From Tiliqua scincoides (Eukaryota; Chordata; Lepidosauria; Squamata; Scincidae), in the NCBI RefSeq assembly GCF_035046505.1, contig NC_089829.1:27915109-27979108 (forward strand): 64,000 nt of DNA, read 5' to 3'. A model generated the notes under the pieces. It ran no database searches. It was given only the letters and a program-made list of their open reading frames with translations, and was not told the origin of the DNA. Below are positions 60,613 to 64,000 of the stretch, in pieces. The first letter of the stretch is position 1; every line of letters starts with the position of its first letter. A program made the translations under genes and the position numbers.

Positions 60613-60640
60613 CACTACACCATCCTGGCTGCCTGCTCTC

Positions 60641-61104
60641 AGAAAAAATTGAATGTGGCTCATGATGCACACATTAAAATGATTCATAGCAACAATTGAA
60701 AAAAAAATCAAAGAAAAACCAAATCAAACGTCTGAGAACAGCACCACCAGTTTGCCCAAACCATTCCTGTTTGTCCACTGTTTTGCTTTCCTCAGGCAAA
60801 TGGGCAGTGAAGTGTAATATCAGACTATTTGGGGGCTGGTGGTGGGCTCTGTAAGCTTGCTGCTCCACTACAGCCTGCTACCAGATTTCTCCCCCTGCTG
60901 TGTTCTAAAGGACTCACTCCTTCACTTACTTACAAGCATAGGATTTTAGCCTTGATGTAACATGCACTACGTAGTATCTCTCAGGCAGCCCTTAAAAACT
61001 AGATATTAACAGACCCCCAGACAAATTTCTTAGTTTGCCTCCTGCTGATTCTGTTGCTGCTTCTTGTCTTGGTTTTCATAGAGTGTCCCCCCCCCCCACC
61101 GCCC
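60641..61104. other. Intergenic, no gene seen
   Basis: Nothing recognised. Confidence 0.4.
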
Positions 61105-61182
61105 CAAATTCCTGGCTCACCTGGAGATGCCAGAGTTTGAATTTAGGACTTTCTGCATGCAAAACACTGAGCTATTGCCCCT
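61105..61182 (-). mobile_element. tRNA-derived SINE head, antisense
   Basis: The reverse complement gives GGGGCAATAGCTCAGTGTTT, TGCATGCAGAAAGTCC and CTGGCATCTCCAGGTGAGCC, the 5' half of the squamate tRNA SINE. Confidence 0.7.
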
Positions 61183-62125
61183 ACCCTGAAGGAAAGATTT
61201 TCAGTGCAGAGCTCTCGCTCTGATTTGAGGTTCTGCAAACCCTGAAAGTGTTCATAGAAGCGAAATTAAAAAGCACAACCCTCGTCCCATCTGCAGACTG
61301 AAGTGGAACAATCCTAAATTCCACCACCTTACTCTTTGTTCTGTACAGCCTGGCTTTCATTTCCCTTCTTCGGACATCTGCCCCATCTAAAGGACTGAGT
61401 AACAATTTTACTGACCCTTTGGAGAGTTTCCCTGCTGCAGAGAGGCAAAGCTTGTTGCTTACAGCATGAAATTGCTTCTAGTCACTAGATGAGCCTTTCC
61501 TCTTTCAGCTGAAAGTCAAAGGTCTTTTGAATGGGAAGCTCATGGTTGAAGGTGAATGGCCTGTCATGAAAATTCCCCCATAAGTTGGACTCTGAGCCTC
61601 ACTTCTGAGGGTTTCTGCCTTTCTTTTTTTAAAGGCACACTACCTGGCCATCTACATGAATTGTTCATTTAGGAAAATGAGAGGTGGATCCAGAATGAAG
61701 GATTCCTGATCCTTTAACAGCTGTCCCACTGCCATGAAGTGATTGAAGCTTGCATCTCCATAACAGGGAAGAGATGCACCCTGTTTTGGGGTTTGGGTTA
61801 TTTATTTATTTTTTTTTGTAGGGTGGAGGCAATAGACCCAAGATGACATCAGGCGGCATTCCAGGTCGCGCTGTCCTTGGCTGTACCTTCTGAAAACCTG
61901 TCAGTCACCTGAAAGCTCATGGATTCCACGAGGAAGAGTGGAAATGTCATTGAGGTTCCACTGAAATAAATATATGTAAAAGAAAAACTACTTGAATCAA
62001 TCCTAGTGGAACCATTGGGATCTTGTTTTGTTTGTCCCACAGTGGTCAAGCACCTGGAAGTGAGTCATGAAAGCAGCAGACCAGTCCTTTTGTCATTGCC
62101 CCTAATCAGTATTAAATAGCATACT
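61183..62125. other. Intergenic, no gene seen
   Basis: No exon or repeat ends recognised. TTTATT-rich tract near 61801-61818. Confidence 0.4.
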
Positions 62126-62137
62126 GCCTCTGTATGG

Positions 62138-62546
62138 CTGGATCCCAAAGTATCTCCTCTATGGAGAACTCGTGCAAGGAAAGCGTCCTACAGGTAGACC
62201 ACAGCTGCGATACAAGGACATCTGCAAGAGGGATCTGAAGGCCTTAGGAGTGGACCTCAACAGGTGGGAAACCTTGGCCTCTGAGCGGCCTGCTTGGAAG
62301 CAGGCTGTGCAACATGGCCTTTCCCAGTTTGAAGAGACACTTGGCCAACAGTCTGAGGCTAAGAGGCAAAGAAGGAAGGCCCACAGCCAGGGAGACAGAC
62401 CAGGGACAGACTGCACTTGCTCCCAGTGTGGAAGGGATTGTCACTCCCGAATCGGCCTTTTCAGCCAAACTAGACGCTGTTCCAGAACCACCATTCAGAG
62501 CACGATACCATAGTCTTTCGAGACTGAAGGTTGCCAACTAACAGTG
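62138..62546 (+). mobile_element. LINE 3' fragment with zinc-finger C-terminus
   Basis: Encodes the end of a non-LTR ORF2: LYGELVQGKRPTGRPQLRYK, KRDLKALGVDLNRWETLASE, RPAWKQAVQHGLSQFEETL and a Cys/His finger CSQCGRDCHSRIGLFSQTRRC (about 62420-62480). It then has a 3' tail at 62505-62538. It is heavily 5'-truncated (about 400 bp). GCCTCTGTATGG (62126-62137) and GCCTCTGTATATGG (62547-62560) look like target duplications. The R-x-G-R-P-x-x-R-Y-K and finger pattern occurs in Ingi/Vingi-, I- and related clades; I cannot fix the clade. Confidence 0.85.
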
Positions 62547-62560
62547 GCCTCTGTATATGG

Positions 62561-64000
62561 ACATTTTATATACCCTTCTTGACTATGAATGGCGCTATCC
62601 TTGATCAATGTGCTTAGCCTCCCTTTTTATAAGAACCCCTTATTTAACAGTAGGAAGAACAGTCCTGCCCTGCTTGCACAGTGCAACTGGTGCTTAGAGG
62701 TACAGTGTGTCTGAACATGGAAGTTCCATTTAGAGGTCTTGACTCAGACGAATGTAAAAGGATCCAGTGGTGTACCAAGTAATTTGGCACCCCATGTCAA
62801 AATTATTTTCAGTAGTAATCATAGTATGAAATGAATAATTATTAGAGGTGTGAGAAAACCTTCTTTGTTTTTGTGAATTTGTGTTTTCCAAAGTTGGAAG
62901 TGCAGAAAGTGGTTATGTGTTTGCATTCAAAATTTACATTATAATTATAAATTATAATCATTTTAAAAATGTACTTGGCACGTGATACAGGTGGTATAAT
63001 GTCAGAAGATGCAGCCACAGTATTACCCATTCACCCACCATTAACTAATAAATAAAAAACAAATAAAATGATTTTATTTCTTCTCAGATTTTGGGGTTTT
63101 TAAAACAAAAATGAGAACAGCAGAAAGCAGTTATTTGTTTTTGTTTTATATATATATAGGTGAATCGGGCATGAAGGAGTCCTGATCCTTTAATTACTAA
63201 TTAAAATAATGATTATTAAGAAGGATTACTAATAATCCCAGCCTGGTGCCCTGATCTGCCCCCCCCCTTTGCCATCCACGGGAAGGAACCCTGCTGGATC
63301 ACCTCAAGGCATCCTCCTTCCTACAGTGGCTCAACAAATGTCTCAGGAAAGACTGCGAAAGCAGGGCTCAGTTGTAAGAACCCTGTTGCACTCTTGTTCC
63401 CAGTGTTAGACCTGGAGGGAGGACAGGGGGGGGGAGTAAATGCCTTGAGTGCTGTTCCCACACTGCAATGCAGACCACTTGGAAAACCCTCTGAGTACTT
63501 CCCAGAAGTACTGCTTAAGACAGTGAGGCTCCATTGCTCTGGGTAAGTATGGGGGTGGCAGCATGGTGCGGGGATGGCGGCATTGTGAATCTTTGCCCCA
63601 GGGCATGTCGAGGGGCAGGCGCACTACTGTTTGTTCCCCAGCAACTAGCATTCAGGAGCAGCATAGGATGGTCTTAGGTTTACCTCAAAAGAAGCATCCC
63701 ACCCCACTTGGATTGCTGATCTAACTCCAGGAGTTGTGCACAAAGTACACTCTTCAGTCAGGGTTGATGAGTGCTGGAACAAGGGAATGCATTACGTGCC
63801 CACTGAAGAAGTAAGTATGTGATGACATTTAAACCAAGAAAACACAGAGACTGTGGCAATGGCTGTTAACTGAAGCAAGGGGAATTGACTGAGCCCCATC
63901 AATGGCCTTTACATTTTTCACCTGTGATTCAGGCGAAGTTGTGCTGCGCTTATCATTGCAATATCTTCATACTGTTTCTGGCTGGAGCAGTGGAACACAA
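62561..64000. other. Intergenic, no gene seen
   Basis: AT-rich to 63150, with TATATATATA at 63148. C run at 63260. 63280-63420 ('ccctgctggatcacctcaag' then 'gtggctcaacaaatgtctca') may be a very diverged CR1-clade 3' fragment. No exon seen. Confidence 0.4.

Larger units (their letters stand above)
60001..60640 (+). mobile_element. CORE-SINE/MIR-type SINE, split by a hAT-like element
   Basis: Order: 'cacatttatataccaccctt', 'cctccaaggagctcagggta', 'ctcacaacagccctgcgagg', 'agcccaaggtcactcagaaa', 'gggatttgaacctggatg', 'tcaaaccactatac', then after the insert 'cactacaccatcctggct'. This is the CORE-SINE arrangement of MIR relatives. An AG/TG microsatellite (60123-60254) has expanded inside it. Confidence 0.88.

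Overview
The window is vertebrate nuclear DNA, most likely from a squamate reptile and probably a lizard. The reasons are spliced genes with long introns, a 5S rRNA-derived SINE of the lizard type, a CR1-clade LINE with many dead 3' ends, a tRNA-derived SINE and a CORE-SINE of squamate type, and many short inverted-repeat DNA transposons. No operons, prokaryotic genes or CRISPR arrays are present.

Layout: (1) 1-30.8 kb has no recognisable exon. It is a patchwork of hAT-like, Tigger-like and CAATCCTA-ended MITEs, SINE pieces, microsatellites and several AT-rich repeat-free stretches that could be conserved non-coding DNA. (2) 30.88-46.17 kb holds the complete MPHOSPH6 gene on the + strand: a CpG-rich promoter with a visible tandem duplication, then five coding exons giving 172 aa. 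Intron 1 (10.9 kb) carries an antisense, nearly intact CR1-clade LINE. Intron 4 carries a 5S-derived SINE and a hAT MITE. (3) 46.2-50.7 kb is intergenic. (4) 50.7-59.7 kb holds two tandem arylamine N-acetyltransferase genes on the - strand, each with one intact coding exon and a Cys68-His107-Asp122 triad. A 113-bp-arm hairpin and an unclassified GC-rich block lie between them. (5) 59.7-64 kb is repeats, including a CORE-SINE split by a hAT element and a LINE 3' fragment.

The genes are ordinary housekeeping and xenobiotic-metabolism genes. MPHOSPH6 is a nuclear exosome cofactor for rRNA 3' processing. The NAT pair are cytosolic acetyl-CoA-dependent enzymes acting on arylamines. They are neighbours, not partners in a pathway.

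The most informative observations concern mobile DNA. The 5S-derived SINE and the LINE fragment share an identical 34-nt 3' tail, which points to the SINE's partner LINE. The CR1-clade LINE appears to have a twin-priming 5' inversion. Several nested insertions with exact 8-bp target duplications give a relative age order. A whole set of MITEs of different lengths shares one terminal motif. I did not find a new multi-gene system.
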